From Myoxocephalus aenaeus (lineage: Eukaryota > Chordata > Actinopteri > Perciformes > Cottidae), in the NCBI GenBank assembly GCA_038501785.1, contig JBAMJR010000783.1, positions 48,966 to 112,965 of the forward strand: a DNA stretch of 64,000 bases. The letters run 5' to 3'. Positions 9,816 to 22,553 of the stretch are shown here, one piece after another. Both the position numbers and the translations under genes were made by a program. Positions within the stretch are counted from its first letter, which is position 1; every line of letters starts with the position of its first letter. The notes under the pieces were generated by a model. It ran no database searches and had not been told where the DNA came from. It saw nothing but the letters and a program-made list of their open reading frames with translations.

Positions 9816-10161
9816 ACTGCCCTCTTGTCAAGAGCAGCAGGTAATGTAGTCGTCCCAGTCAAATGTCTCACGGTAAGCCTCGGTTGACGTGCTGTGTTCA
9901 AAACAACAGGCCACACCCATTACCACGCCCATATTTTAAAGAGGGCATTCCCACATTTTAAAGAGAGCAACAGTGTCCATTGCACAGTCTGTGTCCCTTC
10001 CAATAGAGAGAGGGGCATCAGTAACAGGTACACAGGCCCTTTGTTTGACACATGTCCTGAAGACCGACAGCGACTGAGACTTGTATCGTTGACGACAGAA
10101 TCAAAGTCAACGACAGACTGCTCCATCGGATTGGTGTTTTGTTGTCCACAAGGCATTTGAA

Positions 10162-10349
10162 GGGTGCACCGTTCCCAGCAATACTGCAATACCGGGTCGA
10201 TGCGTGGAGTGAACAGAGCAAGCTCCTATTTCATCTCCCAAGGCTAAAAATCTGCTTAATAAGACATCGTCGTATAGAGGACATATCAGATATTAAACTG
10301 ATAAGAACAGATACTACACTTGATCTTAGCCAAAAGGCCGAGAAGCGAT
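10162..10349 (-). ncRNA. U2: U2 snRNA, copy 6 (G81C)
   Basis: Same as copy 2. The spacer toward its U5 partner has one substitution near 9949 (GAGGGCATTCCC for GAGGGCGTTCCC). Confidence 0.97.
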
Positions 10350-11726
10350 GACCACAAAGGGTTTGCGTCCTGAGCCCACCTCCTGGGACCGTTCTCACTG
10401 GTCATGGTGCAGTTCTTTCAATTAGGCAGAGCAGCGGCAGCTGCTTAGCAACACCCGCCCCAGGCCTCCATGGTCAGGCTCCATGGTCAGGCATCTAGTA
10501 AAGTAAAGATGTATCTCTTTCTTTCTTTTTTTAGAACCTGAGGATCAGAGCATGGCACCTTGAGATCAAAGCATAGAAGCCTGATGTCAGAGCAAGATGT
10601 ATCTCAATATTTCTCTCTTCAAACCTGAGGATCAGAGCATAAGAACCTTGGGATCAAAGCATAGAACCCTGATGTCAGAGCATAGAACCTTGAGATCAAA
10701 GCATAGAACCCTGATGTAAGAGCAAGATTGATCTCATTATGTATTTCTCAGAACCTGAGGATCAGAGCATAGAACCTTGAGATAGACTCATTTGAACCAT
10801 CTTGAGTTAGCAGTGTTTCGCCTCAGTTGATGTGTATATTCTTGCATATGAACTATTCCAGGAGTGACTTCCCCAATCCCTATCCCTCAACCACTCACCT
10901 ATCAACCTAGCCAAGGGCTCTAACATCTAACACTTTTCTGTGTATCTATTGTCCCGGACTTTCTTTACTCTAGAGAACCAGGGGCACAGGACTTTAAAAC
11001 AAGCGCACAGGGGGTTTTAACTCAGGGGGTGTGCTTAAGTGTGGGTCCACGGGGTCGGAGGGTGAGCCGGGTTAGGGGGGTGAGCTCCAGAGGTGGTTCA
11101 AGGGGGTCACATGACCCCAACTTTTACCCAGAGAAGGTGACCTTATTCCTGGGTAAAGTTAGCCAATGTGTGCCCTGGAAGCCATCTCCCTCCAAATGAC
11201 CCTCCAGTTCCCCAGTGTCCCTGTTACTTCCCCTGACTCTGACCCAGAGTCCCATGTACTTTTATAGGGGCATTTCCCCAACCTTTACCCAGAGAAAGTG
11301 ACCTCAAGCCTGGGTAAAGTCAGACCACGAGTGCCCTGGAAGTCATCTTCCTCCAAATGACCCTTCAGTTCCCCAGTGTCCCTGTTACTTCCCCTGACTC
11401 TGACCCAGAGTCCCATGCACTTTTATAGGGGCATTTCCCCAACCTTTACCCAGAGAACGTGACCTCAAACCTGGGTAAAGTATGACAAAGCATGCCCTGG
11501 AAGTCATCGCCCCCCAAATGACCGTTAACCTGAGCATAGAACCTTGGGATCAAAGCATAGAACCTTGAGATCACTGCACAGAATCAGAGCAATATTTATC
11601 TCATTCTTTCTTTCTTAGAACCTCAGGATCAGAGCATAGAACCGTGAGATCAAAGCATAGAACCCTGATGTCAGAGCATACAACTTAGTCTTAGAAACTG
11701 TCTCTTTATTTTATTTTCACAAATGC

Positions 11727-11849
11727 ACAAGGCTCAGCCGAATGGCAAAGCCTGTCAAAAATAGGTTCAACTCATTGGTGTTCCTCTCCACGGAAGTCTT
11801 TAGTAAAAGGCGAAAGACTTGTGCGTTATGAAGAGAAACCAAAGTAAGT
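11727..11849 (-). ncRNA. U5: U5 snRNA, unit 6
   Basis: Identical to the reference copy. It follows the U2 copy whose promoter is shortened, but its own promoter is intact. Confidence 0.95.
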
Positions 11850-12195
11850 ACTGCCCTCTTGTCAAGAGCAGCAGGTAATGTAGTCGTCCCAGTCAAATGT
11901 CTCACGGTAAGCCTCGGTTGACGTGCTGTGTTCAAAACAACAGGCCACACCCATTACCACGCCCATATTTTAAAGAGGGCGTTCCCACATTTTAAAGAGA
12001 GCAACAGTGTCCATTGCACAGTCTGTGTCCCTTCCAATAGAGAGAGGGGCATCAGTAACAGGTACACAGGCCCTTTGTTTGACACATGTCCTGAAGACCG
12101 ACAGCGACTGAGACTTGTATCGTTGACGACAGAATCAAAGTCAACGACAGACTGCTCCATCGGATTGGTGTTTTGTTGTCCACAAGGCATTTGAA

Positions 12196-12383
12196 GGGTG
12201 CACCGTTCCCAGCAATACTGCAATACCGGGTCGATGCGTGGAGTGAACAGAGCAAGCTCCTATTTCATCTCCCAAGGCTAAAAATCTGCTTAATAAGACA
12301 TCGTCGTATAGAGGACATATCAGATATTAAACTGATAAGAACAGATACTACACTTGATCTTAGCCAAAAGGCCGAGAAGCGAT
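12196..12383 (-). ncRNA. U2: U2 snRNA, copy 7 (G81C), promoter deleted by 25 bp
   Basis: The transcribed region is intact and like copy 2. The flank is not: after base 12390, 25 bp present in all other units are missing (-8 to -32 from the start site). The PSE is therefore moved to about 18-31 bp from the start. Because PSE spacing sets the start site of snRNA genes, this copy is probably silent or starts wrongly. Confidence 0.95.
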
Positions 12384-12420
12384 GACCACACCTGGGACCG
12401 TTCTCACTGGTCATGGTGCA
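12384..12420 (-). promoter_or_regulatory. U2 promoter with 25-bp deletion
   Basis: The sequence next to the gene reads GACCACACCTGGG, where other units have 25 more bases between GACCACA and CCTGGG. The PSE itself is kept. The change lies in a clean stretch of the assembly and not in a homopolymer, so it is probably real. Confidence 0.85.
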
Positions 12421-13735
12421 GTTCTTTCAATTAGGCAGAGCAGCGGCAGCTGCTTAGCAACACCCGCCCCAGGCCTCCATGGTCAGGCTCCATGGTCAGG
12501 CATCTAGTAAAGTAAAGATGTATCTCTTTCTTTCTTTTTTTAGAACCTGAGGATCAGAGCATGGCACCTTGAGATCAAAGCATAGAAGCCTGATGTCAGA
12601 GCAAGATGTATCTCAATATTTCTCTCTTCAAACCTGAGGATCAGAGCATAAGAACCTTGGGATCAAAGCATAGAACCCTGATGTCAGAGCATAGAACCTT
12701 GAGATCAAAGCATAGAACCCTGATGTAAGAGCAAGATTGATCTCATTATGTATTTCTCAGAACCTGAGGATCAGAGCATAGAACCTTGAGATAGACTCAT
12801 TTGAACCATCTTGAGTTAGCAGTGTTTCGCCTCAGTTGATGTGTATATTCTTGCATATGAACTATTCCAGGAGTGACTTCCCCAATCCCTATCCCTCAAC
12901 CACTCACCTATCAACCTAGCCAAGGGCTCTAACATCTAACACTTTTCTGTGTATCTATTGTCCCGGACTTTCTTTACTCTAGAGAACCAGGGGCACAGGA
13001 CTTTAAAACAAGCGCACAGGGGGTTTTAACTCAGGGGGTGTGCTTAAGTGTGGGTCCACGGGGTCGGAGGGTGAGCCGGGTTAGGGGGGTGAGCTCCAGA
13101 GGTGGTTCAAGGGGGTCACATGACCCCAACTTTTACCCAGAGAAGGTGACCTTATTCCTGGGTAAAGTTAGCCAATGTGTGCCCTGGAAGCCATCTCCCT
13201 CCAAATGACCCTCCAGTTCCCCAGTGTCCCTGTTACTTCCCCTGACTCTGACCCAGAGTCCCATGTACTTTTATAGGGGCATTTCCCCAACCTTTACCCA
13301 GAGAAAGTGACCTCAAGCCTGGGTAAAGTCAGACCACGAGTGCCCTGGAAGTCATCTTCCTCCAAATGACCCTTCAGTTCCCCAGTGTCCCTGTTACTTC
13401 CCCTGACTCTGACCCAGAGTCCCATGCACTTTTATAGGGGCATTTCCCCAACCTTTACCCAGAGAACGTGACCTCAAACCTGGGTAAAGTATGACAAAGC
13501 ATGCCCTGGAAGTCATCGCCCCCCAAATGACCGTTAACCTGAGCATAGAACCTTGGGATCAAAGCATAGAACCTTGAGATCACTGCACAGAATCAGAGCA
13601 ATATTTATCTCATTCTTTCTTTCTTAGAACCTCAGGATCAGAGCATAGAACCGTGAGATCAAAGCATAGAACCCTGATGTCAGAGCATACAACTTAGTCT
13701 TAGAAACTGTCTCTTTATTTTATTTTCACAAATGC

Positions 13736-13858
13736 ACAAGGCTCAGCCGAATGGCAAAGCCTGTCAAAAATAGGTTCAACTCATTGGTGTTCCTCTCCAC
13801 GGAAGTCTTTAGTAAAAGGCGAAAGACTTGTGCGTTATGAAGAGAAACCAAAGTAAGT
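13736..13858 (-). ncRNA. U5: U5 snRNA, unit 7
   Basis: Identical to the reference copy. Confidence 0.95.
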
Positions 13859-14204
13859 ACTGCCCTCTTGTCAAGAGCAGCAGGTAATGTAGTCGTCCCA
13901 GTCAAATGTCTCACGGTAAGCCTCGGTTGACGTGCTGTGTTCAAAACAACAGGCCACACCCATTACCACGCCCATATTTTAAAGAGGGCGTTCCCACATT
14001 TCAAAGAGAGCAACAGTGTCCATTGCACAGTCTGTGTCCCTTCCAATAGAGAGAGGGGCATCAGTAACAGGTACACAGGCCCTTTGTTTGACACATGTCC
14101 TGAAGACCGACAGCGACTGAGACTTGTATCGTTGACGACAGAATCAAAGTCAACGACAGACTGCTCCATCGGATTGGTGTTTTGTTGTCCACAAGGCATT
14201 TGAA

Positions 14205-14392
14205 GGGTGCACCGTTCCCAGCAATACTGCAATACCGGGTCGATGCGTGGAGTGAACAGAGCAAGCTCCTATTTCATCTCCCAAGGCTAAAAATCTGCTT
14301 AATAAGACATCGTCGTATAGAGGACATATCAGATATTAAACTGATAAGAACAGATACTACACTTGATCTTAGCCAAAAGGCCGAGAAGCGAT
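14205..14392 (-). ncRNA. U2: U2 snRNA, copy 8 (G81C)
   Basis: Same as copy 2, with a full-length promoter. The spacer has one T-to-C change near 14000. Confidence 0.97.
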
Positions 14393-15771
14393 GACCACAA
14401 AGGGTTTGCGTCCTGAGCCCACCTCCTGGGACCGTTCTCACTGGTCATGGTGCAGTTCTTTCAATTAGGCAGAGCAGCGGCAGCTGCTTAGCAACACCCG
14501 CCCCAGGCCTCCATGGTCAGGCTCCATGGTCAGGCATCTAGTAAAGTAAAGATGTATCTCTTTCTTTCTTTTTTTAGAACCTGAGGATCAGAGCATGGCA
14601 CCTTGAGATCAAAGCATAGAAGCCTGATGTCAGAGCAAGATGTATCTCAATATTTCTCTCTTCAAACCTGAGGATCAGAGCATAAGAACCTTGGGATCAA
14701 AGCATAGAACCCTGATGTCAGAGCATAGAACCTTGAGATCAAAGCATAGAACCCTGATGTAAGAGCAAGATTGATCTCATTATGTATTTCTCAGAACCTG
14801 AGGATCAGAGCATAGAACCTTGAGATAGACTCATTTGAACCATCTTGAGTTAGCAGTGTTTCGCCTCAGTTGATGTGTATATTCTTGCATATGAACTATT
14901 CCAGGAGTGACTTCCCCAATCCCTATCCCTCAACCACTCACCTATCAACCTAGCCAAGGGCTCTAACATCTAACACTTTTCTGTGTATCTATTGTCCCGG
15001 ACTTTCTTTACTCTAGAGAACCAGGGGCACAGGACTTTAAAACAAGCGCACAGGGGGTTTTAACTCAGGGGGTGTGCTTAAGTGTGGGTCCACGGGGTCG
15101 GAGGGTGAGCCGGGTTAGGGGGGGTGAGCTCCAGAGGTGGTTCAAGGGGGTCACATGACCCCAACTTTTACCCAGAGAAGGTGACCTTATTCCTGGGTAA
15201 AGTTAGCCAATGTGTGCCCTGGAAGCCATCTCCCTCCAAATGACCCTCCAGTTCCCCAGTGTCCCTGTTACTTCCCCTGACTCTGACCCAGAGTCCCATG
15301 TACTTTTATAGGGGCATTTCCCCAACCTTTACCCAGAGAAGAGTGACCTCAAGCCTGGGTAAAGTCAGACCACGAGTGCCCTGGAAGTCATCTTCCTCCA
15401 AATGACCCTTCAGTTCCCCAGTGTCCCTGTTACTTCCCCTGACTCTGACCCAGAGTCCCATGCACTTTTATAGGGGCATTTCCCCAACCTTTACCCAGAG
15501 AACGTGACCTCAAACCTGGGTAAAGTATGACAAAGCATGCCCTGGAAGTCATCGCCCCCCAAATGACCGTTAACCTGAGCATAGAACCTTGGGATCAAAG
15601 CATAGAACCTTGAGATCACTGCACAGAATCAGAGCAATATTTATCTCATTCTTTCTTTCTTAGAACCTCAGGATCAGAGCATAGAACCGTGAGATCAAAG
15701 CATAGAACCCTGATGTCAGAGCATACAACTTAGTCTTAGAAACTGTCTCTTTATTTTATTTTCACAAATGC

Positions 15772-15894
15772 ACAAGGCTCAGCCGAATGGCAAAGCCTGT
15801 CAAAAATAGGTTCAACTCATTGGTGTTCCTCTCCACGGAAGTCTTTAGTAAAAGGCGAAAGACTTGTGCGTTATGAAGAGAAACCAAAGTAAGT
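15772..15894 (-). ncRNA. U5: U5 snRNA, unit 8
   Basis: Identical to the reference copy, although the spacer around it already shows indels. Confidence 0.95.
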
Positions 15895-16240
15895 ACTGCC
15901 CTCTTGTCAAGAGCAGCAGGTAATGTAGTCGTCCCAGTCAAATGTCTCACGGTAAGCCTCGGTTGACGTGCTGTGTTCAAAACAACAGGCCACACCCATT
16001 ACCACGCCCATATTTTAAAGAGGGCGTTCCCACATTTTAAAGAGAGCAACAGTGTCCATTGCACAGTCTGTGTCCCTTCCAATAGAGAGAGGGGCATCAG
16101 TAACAGGTACACAGGCCCTTTGTTTGACACATGTCCTGAAGACCGACAGCGACTGAGACTTGTATCGTTGACGACAGAATCAAAGTCAACGACAGACTGC
16201 TCCATCGGATTGGTGTTTTGTTGTCCACAAGGCATTTGAA

Positions 16241-16428
16241 GGGTGCACCGTTCCCAGCAATACTGCAATACCGGGTCGATGCGTGGAGTGAACAGAGCAA
16301 GCTCCTATTTCATCTCCCAAGGCTAAAAATCTGCTTAATAAGACATCGTCGTATAGAGGACATATCAGATATTAAACTGATAAGAACAGATACTACACTT
16401 GATCTTAGCCAAAAGGCCGAGAAGCGAT
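16241..16428 (-). ncRNA. U2: U2 snRNA, copy 9 (G81C)
   Basis: Same as copy 2. One extra G lies in the upstream flank near 16505, at the start of the indel-rich band. Confidence 0.97.
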
Positions 16429-17814
16429 GACCACAAAGGGTTTGCGTCCTGAGCCCACCTCCTGGGACCGTTCTCACTGGTCATGGTGCAGTTCTTTCAA
16501 TTAGGGCAGAGCAGCGGCAGCTGCTTAGCAACACCCGCCCCAGGCCTCCATGGTCAGGCTCCATGGTCAGGCATCTAGTAAAGTAAAGATGTATCTCTTT
16601 CTTTCTTTTTTTAGAACCTGAGGATCAGAGCATGGCACCTTGAGATCAAAGCATAGAAGCCTGATGTCAGAGCAAGATGTATCTCAATATTTCTCTCTTC
16701 AAACCTGAGGATCAGAGCATAAGAACCTTGGGATCAAAGCATAGAACCCTGATGTCAGAGCATAGAACCTTGAGATCAAAGCATAGAACCCTGATGTAAG
16801 AGCAAGATTGATCTCATTATGTATTTCTCAGAACCTGAGGATCAGAGCATAGAACCTGAGATAGACTCATTTGAACCATCTTGAGTTAGCAGTGTTTCGC
16901 CTCAGTTGATGTGTATATTCTTGCATATGAACTATTCCAGGAGTGACTTCCCCAATCCCTATCCCTCAACCACTCACCTATCAACCTAGCCAAGGGCTCT
17001 AACATCTAACACTTTTCTGTGTATCTATTGTCCCGGACTTTCTTTACTCTAGAGAGAACCAGGGGCACAGGACTTTAAAACAAGCGCACAGGGGGTTTTT
17101 AACTCAGGGGGTGTGCTTAAGTGTGGGTCCACGGGGTCGGAGGGTGAGCCGGGTTAGGGGGGTGAGCTCCAGAGGTGGTTCAAGGGGGGTCACATGACCC
17201 CAACTTTTACCCAGAGAAGGTGACCTTATTCCTGGGTAAAGTTAGCCAATGTGTGCCCTGGAAGCCATCTCCCTCCAAATGACCCTCCAGTTCCCCCAGT
17301 GTCCCTGTTACTTCCCCTGACTCTGACCCAGAGTCCCATGTACTTTTATAGGGGCATTTTCCCCAACCTTTACCCAGAGAAAGTGACCTCAAGCCTGGGT
17401 AAAGTCAGACCACGAGTGCCCTGGAAGTCATCTTCCTCCAAAATGACCCTTCAGTTCCCCAGTGTCCCTGTTACTTCCCCTGACTCTGACCCAGAGTCCC
17501 CATGCACTTTTATAGGGGCATTTCCCCAACCTTTACCCAGAGAACGTGACCTCAAACCTGGGTAAAGTATGACAAAGCATGCCCTGGAAGTCATCGCCCC
17601 CCAAATGACCGTTAACCTGAGCATAGAACCTTGGGATCAAAGCATAGAACCTTGAGATCACTGCACAGAATCAGAGCAATATTTATCTCATTCTTTCTTT
17701 CTTAGAACCTCAGGATCAGAGCATAGAACCGTGAGATCAAAGCATAGAACCCTGATGTCAGAGCATACAAACTTAGTCTTAGAAACTGTCTCTTTATTTT
17801 ATTTTCACAAATGC

Positions 17815-17941
17815 AGCAAGGCTCAGCCGAATGGCAAAGCCTGTCAAAAATAGGTTCAACTCATTGGTGTTCCTCTCCACGGAAGTCTTTAGTAAAAGGC
17901 GAAAGAAGACTTGTGCGTTATGAAGAGAAACCAAAGTAAGT
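17815..17941 (-). ncRNA. U5: U5 snRNA, unit 9, with insertions
   Basis: About 127 nt. One extra G lies near the 3' end (ATGCAGCAAGG), and a 3-nt insertion (GAAAGAAGACTT for GAAAGACTT, near 17905) falls in the 5' arm of the loop 1 stem. In the noisy band; probably sequence error, otherwise the stem is damaged. Confidence 0.9.
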
Positions 17942-18288
17942 ACTGCCCTCTTGTCAAGAGCAGCAGGTAATGTAGTCGTCCCAGTCAAATGTCTCACGGT
18001 AAGCCTCGGTTGACGTGCTGTGTTCAAAACAACAGGCCACACCCATTACCACGCCCATATTTTAAAGAGGGCGTTCCCACATTTTAAAGAGAGCAACAGT
18101 GTCCATTGCACAGTCTGTGTCCCTTCCAATAGAGAGAGGGGCATCAGTAACAGGTACACAGGCCCTTTGTTTGACACATGTCCTGAAGACCGACAGCGAC
18201 TGAGACTTGTATCGTTGACGACAGAATCAAAGTCAACGACAGACTGCTCCATCGGATTGGTGTTTTTGTTGTCCACAAGGCATTTGAA

Positions 18289-18476
18289 GGGTGCACCGTT
18301 CCCAGCAATACTGCAATACCGGGTCGATGCGTGGAGTGAACAGAGCAAGCTCCTATTTCATCTCCCAAGGCTAAAAATCTGCTTAATAAGACATCGTCGT
18401 ATAGAGGACATATCAGATATTAAACTGATAAGAACAGATACTACACTTGATCTTAGCCAAAAGGCCGAGAAGCGAT
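18289..18476 (-). ncRNA. U2: U2 snRNA, copy 10 (G81C)
   Basis: The RNA region is intact. One extra T lies in the T run just downstream (near 18265), probably a sequencing error. Confidence 0.97.
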
Positions 18477-19858
18477 GACCACAAAGGGTTTGCGTCCTGA
18501 GCCCACCTCCTGGGACCGTTCTCACTGGTCATGGTGCAGTTCTTTCAATTAGGCAGAGCAGCGGCAGCTGCTTAGCAACACCCGCCCCAGGCCTCCATGG
18601 TCAGGCTCCATGGTCAGGCATCTAGTAAAGTAAAAGATGTATCTCTTTCTTTCTTTTTTTAGAACCTGAGGATCAGAGCATGGCACCTTGAGATCAAAGC
18701 ATAGAAGCCTGATGTCAGAGCAAGATGTATCTCAATATTTCTCTCTTCAAACCTGAGGATCAGAGCATAAGAACCTTGGGATCAAAGCATAGAACCCTGA
18801 TGTCAGAGCATAGAACCTTGAGATCAAAGCATAGAACCCTGATGTAAGAGCAAGATTGATCTCATTATGTATTTCTCAGAACCTGAGGATCAGAGCATAG
18901 AACCTTGAGATAGACTCATTTGAACCATCTTGAGTTAGCAGTGTTTCGCCTCAGTGATGTGTATATTCTTGCATATGAACTATTCCAGGAGTGACTTCCC
19001 CAATCCCTATCCCTCAACCACTCACCTATCAACCTAGCCAAGGGCTCTAACATCTAACACTTTTCTGTGTATCTATTGTCCCGGACTTTCTTTACTCTAG
19101 AGAACCAGGGGCACAGGACTTTAAAACAAGCGCACAGGGGGTTTTAACTCAGGGGGTGTGTGCTTAAGTGTGGGTCCACGGAGGTCGGAGGGTGAGCCGG
19201 GTTAGGGGGGTGAGCTCCAGAGGTGGTTCAAGGGGGGTCACATGACCCCAACTTTTACCCAGAGAAGGTGACCTTATTCCTGGGTAAAGTTAGCCAATGT
19301 GTGCCCTGGAAGCCATCTCCCTCCAAATGACCCTCCAGTTCCCCAGTGTCCCTGTTACTTCCCCTGACTCTGACCCAGAGTCCCATGTACTTTTATAGGG
19401 GCATTTCCCCAACCTTTACCCAGAGAAAGTGACCTCAAGCCTGGGTAAAGTCAGACCACGAGTGCCCTGGAAGTCATCTTCCTCCAAATGACCCTTCAGT
19501 TCCCCAGTGTCCCTGTTACTTCCCCTGACTCTGACCCAGAGTCCCATGCACTTTTATAGGGGCATTTCCCCAACCTTTACCCAGAGAACGTGACCTCAAA
19601 CCTGGGTAAAGTATGACAAAGCATGCCCTGGAAGTCATCGCCCCCCCAAATGACCGTTAACCTGAGCATAGAACCTTGGGATCAAAGCATAGAACCTTGA
19701 GATCACTGCACAGAATCAGAGCAATATTTATCTCATTCTTTCTTTCTTAGAACCTCAGGATCAGAGCATAGAACCGTGAGATCAAAGCATAGAACCCTGA
19801 TGTCAGAGCATACAACTTAGTCTTAGAAACTGTCTCTTTATTTTATTTTCACAAATGC

Positions 19859-19982
19859 ACAAGGCTCAGCCGAATGGCAAAGCCTGTCAAAAAATAGGTT
19901 CAACTCATTGGTGTTCCTCTCCACGGAAGTCTTTAGTAAAAGGCGAAAGACTTGTGCGTTATGAAGAGAAACCAAAGTAAGT
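19859..19982 (-). ncRNA. U5: U5 snRNA, unit 10
   Basis: One extra base in the Sm-site homopolymer, otherwise intact. Confidence 0.94.
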
Positions 19983-20329
19983 ACTGCCCTCTTGTCAAGA
20001 GCAGCAGGTAATGTAGTCGTCCCAGTCAAATGTCTCACGGTAAGCCTCGGTTGACGTGCTGTGTTCAAAACAACAGGCCACACCCATTACCACGCCCATA
20101 TTTTTAAAGAGGGCGTTCCCACATTTTAAAGAGAGCAACAGTGTCCATTGCACAGTCTGTGTCCCTTCCAATAGAGAGAGGGGCATCAGTAACAGGTACA
20201 CAGGCCCTTTGTTTGACACATGTCCTGAAGACCGACAGCGACTGAGACTTGTATCGTTGACGACAGAATCAAAGTCAACGACAGACTGCTCCATCGGATT
20301 GGTGTTTTGTTGTCCACAAGGCATTTGAA

Positions 20330-20517
20330 GGGTGCACCGTTCCCAGCAATACTGCAATACCGGGTCGATGCGTGGAGTGAACAGAGCAAGCTCCTATTTC
20401 ATCTCCCAAGGCTAAAAATCTGCTTAATAAGACATCGTCGTATAGAGGACATATCAGATATTAAACTGATAAGAACAGATACTACACTTGATCTTAGCCA
20501 AAAGGCCGAGAAGCGAT
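20330..20517 (-). ncRNA. U2: U2 snRNA, copy 11 (G81C)
   Basis: Same as copy 2. An extra A lies in the upstream GC-rich flank near 20601. Confidence 0.97.
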
Positions 20518-21896
20518 GACCACAAAGGGTTTGCGTCCTGAGCCCACCTCCTGGGACCGTTCTCACTGGTCATGGTGCAGTTCTTTCAATTAGGCAGAGC
20601 AAGCGGCAGCTGCTTAGCAACACCCGCCCCAGGCCTCCATGGTCAGGCTCCATGGTCAGGCATCTAGTAAAGTAAAGATGTATCTCTTTCTTTCTTTTTT
20701 TAGAACCTGAGGATCAGAGCATGGCACCTTGAGATCAAAGCATAGAAGCCTGATGTCAGAGCAAGATGTATCTCAATATTTCTCTCTTCAAACCTGAGGA
20801 TCAGAGCATAAGAACCTTGGGATCAAAGCATAGAACCCTGATGTCAGAGCATAGAACCTTGAGATCAAAGCATAGAACCCTGATGTAAGAGCAAGATTGA
20901 TCTCATTATGTATTTCTCAGAACCTGAGGATCAGAGCATAGAACCTTGAGATAGACTCATTTGAACCATCTTGAGTTAGCAGTGTTTCGCCTCAGTTGAT
21001 GTGTATATTCTTGCATATGAACTATTCCAGGAGTGACTTCCCCAATCCCTATCCCTCAACCACTCACCTATCAACCTAGCCAAGGGCTCTAACATCTAAC
21101 ACTTTTCTGTGTATCTATTGTCCCGGACTTTCTTTACTCTAGAGAACCAGGGGCACAGGACTTTAAAACAAGCGCACAGGGGGTTTTAACTCAGGGGGTG
21201 TGCTTAAGTGTGGGTCCACGGGGTCGGAGGGTGAGCCGGGTTAGGGGGGTGAGCTCCAGAGGTGGTTCAAGGGAGGTCACATGACCCCAACTTTTACCCA
21301 GAGAAGGTGACCTTATTCCTGGGTAAAGTTAGCCAATGTGTGCCCTGGAAGCCATCTCCCTCCAAATGACCCTCCAGTTCCCCAGTGTCCCTGTTACTTC
21401 CCCTGACTCTGACCCAGAGTCCCATGTACTTTTATAGGGGCATTTCCCCAACCTTTACCCAGAGAAAGTGACCTCAAGCCTGGGTAAAGTCAGACCACGA
21501 GTGCCCTGGAAGTCATCTTCCTCCAAATGACCCTTCAGTTCCCCAGTGTCCCTGTTACTTCCCCTGACTCTGACCCAGAGTCCCATGCACTTTTATAGGG
21601 GCATTTCCCCAACCTTTACCCAGAGAACGTGACCTCAAACCTGGGTAAAGTATGACAAAGCATGCCCTGGAAGTCATCGCCCCCCAAATGACCGTTAACC
21701 TGAGCATAGAACCTTGGGATCAAAGCATAGAACCTTGAGATCACTGCACAGAATCAGAGCAATATTTATCTCATTCTTTCTTTCTTAGAACCTCAGGATC
21801 AGAGCATAGAACCGTGAGATCAAAGCATAGAACCCTGATGTCAGAGCATACAACTTAGTCTTAGAAACTGTCTCTTTATTTTATTTTCACAAATGC

Positions 21897-22019
21897 ACAA
21901 GGCTCAGCCGAATGGCAAAGCCTGTCAAAAATAGGTTCAACTCATTGGTGTTCCTCTCCACGGAAGTCTTTAGTAAAAGGCGAAAGACTTGTGCGTTATG
22001 AAGAGAAACCAAAGTAAGT
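21897..22019 (-). ncRNA. U5: U5 snRNA, unit 11
   Basis: Identical to the reference copy. Confidence 0.95.
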
Positions 22020-22365
22020 ACTGCCCTCTTGTCAAGAGCAGCAGGTAATGTAGTCGTCCCAGTCAAATGTCTCACGGTAAGCCTCGGTTGACGTGCTGTG
22101 TTCAAAACAACAGGCCACACCCATTACCACGCCCATATTTTAAAGAGGGCGTTCCCACATTTTAAAGAGAGCAACAGTGTCCATTGCACAGTCTGTGTCC
22201 CTTCCAATAGAGAGAGGGGCATCAGTAACAGGTACACAGGCCCTTTGTTTGACACATGTCCTGAAGACCGACAGCGACTGAGACTTGTATCGTTGACGAC
22301 AGAATCAAAGTCAACGACAGACTGCTCCATCGGATTGGTGTTTTGTTGTCCACAAGGCATTTGAA

Positions 22366-22553
22366 GGGTGCACCGTTCCCAGCAATACTGCAATACCGGG
22401 TCGATGCGTGGAGTGAACAGAGCAAGCTCCTATTTCATCTCCCAAGGCTAAAAATCTGCTTAATAAGACATCGTCGTATAGAGGACATATCAGATATTAA
22501 ACTGATAAGAACAGATACTACACTTGATCTTAGCCAAAAGGCCGAGAAGCGAT
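22366..22553 (-). ncRNA. U2: U2 snRNA, copy 12 (G81C)
   Basis: Same as copy 2. No difference noticed in the RNA or the PSE. Confidence 0.97.
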
